The notes under the pieces are model-generated. The model saw nothing but the letters and a program-made list of their open reading frames with translations, searched no databases and was not told the origin of the DNA. The position numbers and the translations under genes were made by a program. From Scatosoma sp045128055 (GTDB lineage: Bacteria > Bacillota > Clostridia > Christensenellales > Borkfalkiaceae), in the NCBI GenBank assembly GCA_045128055.1, contig JBGVRC010000181.1, positions 1-6,898 of the forward strand: a stretch of 6,898 bases of DNA, written 5' to 3'. Positions 6,693-6,898 of the stretch are shown one piece after another. Numbering within the stretch: position 1 is the first letter of the stretch; each line of letters starts with the position of its first letter.

Positions 6693-6707
6693 AAGAATTG
6701 CTATAAT
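6680..6707 (+). promoter_or_regulatory. Extended -10 promoter for pfkA
   Basis: TGCTATAAT (6699-6707) is a perfect -10 hexamer with the TGN extension. TTGTTT (6680-6685) is a weak -35 at 16-bp spacing, and a seven-base T run (6683-6689) covers its end and the start of the spacer. Extended -10 promoters tolerate a poor -35. Transcription should start near 6713-6716, giving a leader of about 65 bases before pfkA. It lies 27 bases or more beyond the dnaE stop, so pfkA can be expressed apart from the murB operon, although read-through from dnaE is also possible. Confidence 0.72.
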
Positions 6708-6717
6708 ATATTTGTAT

Positions 6718-6736
6718 GGGCTTTTTGAAGAAGCCT
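6718..6736 (+). other. Stem-loop at the 5' end of the pfkA leader
   Basis: GGCTT (6719-6723) pairs with AAGCC (6731-6735). A G-U pair outside and one or two weak pairs inside can extend the stem, leaving a small loop near TTTGAAG. No T-run follows, so it is not a terminator. It would sit within a few bases of the predicted 5' end of the pfkA transcript and could stabilise it; no known riboswitch fold is recognised. Confidence 0.35.
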
Positions 6737-6778
6737 TAGAGAATAATTTGGAAAAAAGATAGCAAAAGAGGTAAAAAA

Positions 6779-6898
6779 ATGAAACGTATTGGTTTGTTGA
6801 CGAGCGGCGGTGACGCGCCCGGTATGAATGCGGCAATCCGCGCAGTAGTACGTTCTGGTATTTATTTTGGTATGGAAGTTTTCGGGGTTGAACGCGGT
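6779..6898 (+). CDS. pfkA: ATP-dependent 6-phosphofructokinase, N-terminal fragment (3' end outside window)
   Basis: PfkA phosphorylates fructose-6-phosphate to fructose-1,6-bisphosphate, the committed step of glycolysis, as a cytoplasmic allosteric homotetramer. The first 40 codons are present and match the family start closely: a short beta strand, then the nucleotide-binding loop TSGGDAPGMNAAIRAVVR (8-25), and the GMEVFGVERG strand. Gly11 and the two arginines R21 and R25 fall exactly at the positions that bind ATP and the allosteric effector in the Bacillus enzyme, so allosteric control is plausible. The residues that separate ATP from pyrophosphate users lie beyond the window, so donor choice is inferred from overall similarity. 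ATG 6779 has AGAGGT (6767-6772) six bases upstream. Placement directly after dnaE is common in clostridia, usually with pyruvate kinase next. An extended -10 promoter lies in the preceding spacer. Confidence 0.93.
   Translation, partial: MKRIGLLTSGGDAPGMNAAIRAVVRSGIYFGMEVFGVERG

Larger units (their letters stand above)
6663..6707. repeat. Inverted repeat spanning the pfkA promoter
   Basis: The left arm ATTATAGCGA (6663-6672) and right arm TTGCTATAAT (6698-6707) are reverse complements at 9 of 10 positions, with a 25-base AT-rich centre. The right arm contains the pfkA -10 element and the left arm contains a perfect -10 on the opposite strand. It has no T-tract placed to make it a terminator for dnaE. 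The spacing is long for a simple operator, so promoter symmetry is the likelier explanation. Confidence 0.6.

Noticed and set aside
6156..6836. 226-codon open frame on the - strand overlapping the dnaE 3' end and the spacer
   Set aside because: It is antisense to conserved dnaE sequence, crosses both candidate promoters, and its product is low-complexity and rich in Phe, Arg and His, as expected of a shadow frame. It resembles no family I recognise.

Overview
The window looks like chromosomal housekeeping DNA from a Gram-positive, low-to-moderate GC bacterium of the Firmicutes (Bacillota), most likely a clostridial lineage. The evidence is the gene order murB - PHP phosphatase - whiA - dnaE - pfkA, the presence of WhiA, the AGGAG-type ribosome binding sites and the sigma-A-like promoters. 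I suspect an uncultured gut-type clostridium, but the sequence alone does not fix the taxon. All genes read on the + strand and coding density is high. I see no mobile element, CRISPR array, tRNA or rRNA, and no stretch over 300 bases lacks a gene.

Left edge (1-276): the C-terminal end of an amidohydrolase, best read as N-acetylglucosamine-6-phosphate deacetylase (NagA), closes with a double stop codon (TAA TAG) and a clear intrinsic terminator. The next 126 bases (277-402) form an AT-rich promoter region that includes a perfect 11-bp tandem repeat.

Centre (403-6653): four genes separated by only 12, 9 and 29 bases form an apparent operon. They are murB (peptidoglycan precursor synthesis), a YcdX-like PHP-family phosphatase with all nine metal ligands, whiA (DNA-binding protein with a LAGLIDADG-like fold and HTH, tied to division and chromosome segregation) and dnaE (1204-residue DNA polymerase III alpha subunit). 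The operon joins cell-wall growth, division control and DNA replication. In the usual clostridial arrangement rapZ (yvcJ) and yvcK lie just upstream of whiA; here PHP abuts whiA directly and both are absent.

Right edge (6654-6898): a 125-base spacer carries an extended -10 promoter embedded in an inverted repeat, then the first 40 codons of pfkA (6-phosphofructokinase), which runs off the window.

I did not find an undescribed system. The points most worth a second look are the missing rapZ-yvcK pair, two substitutions at active-site positions of MurB, a charged insertion in the DnaE thumb, and the symmetric, possibly bidirectional promoter in front of pfkA.
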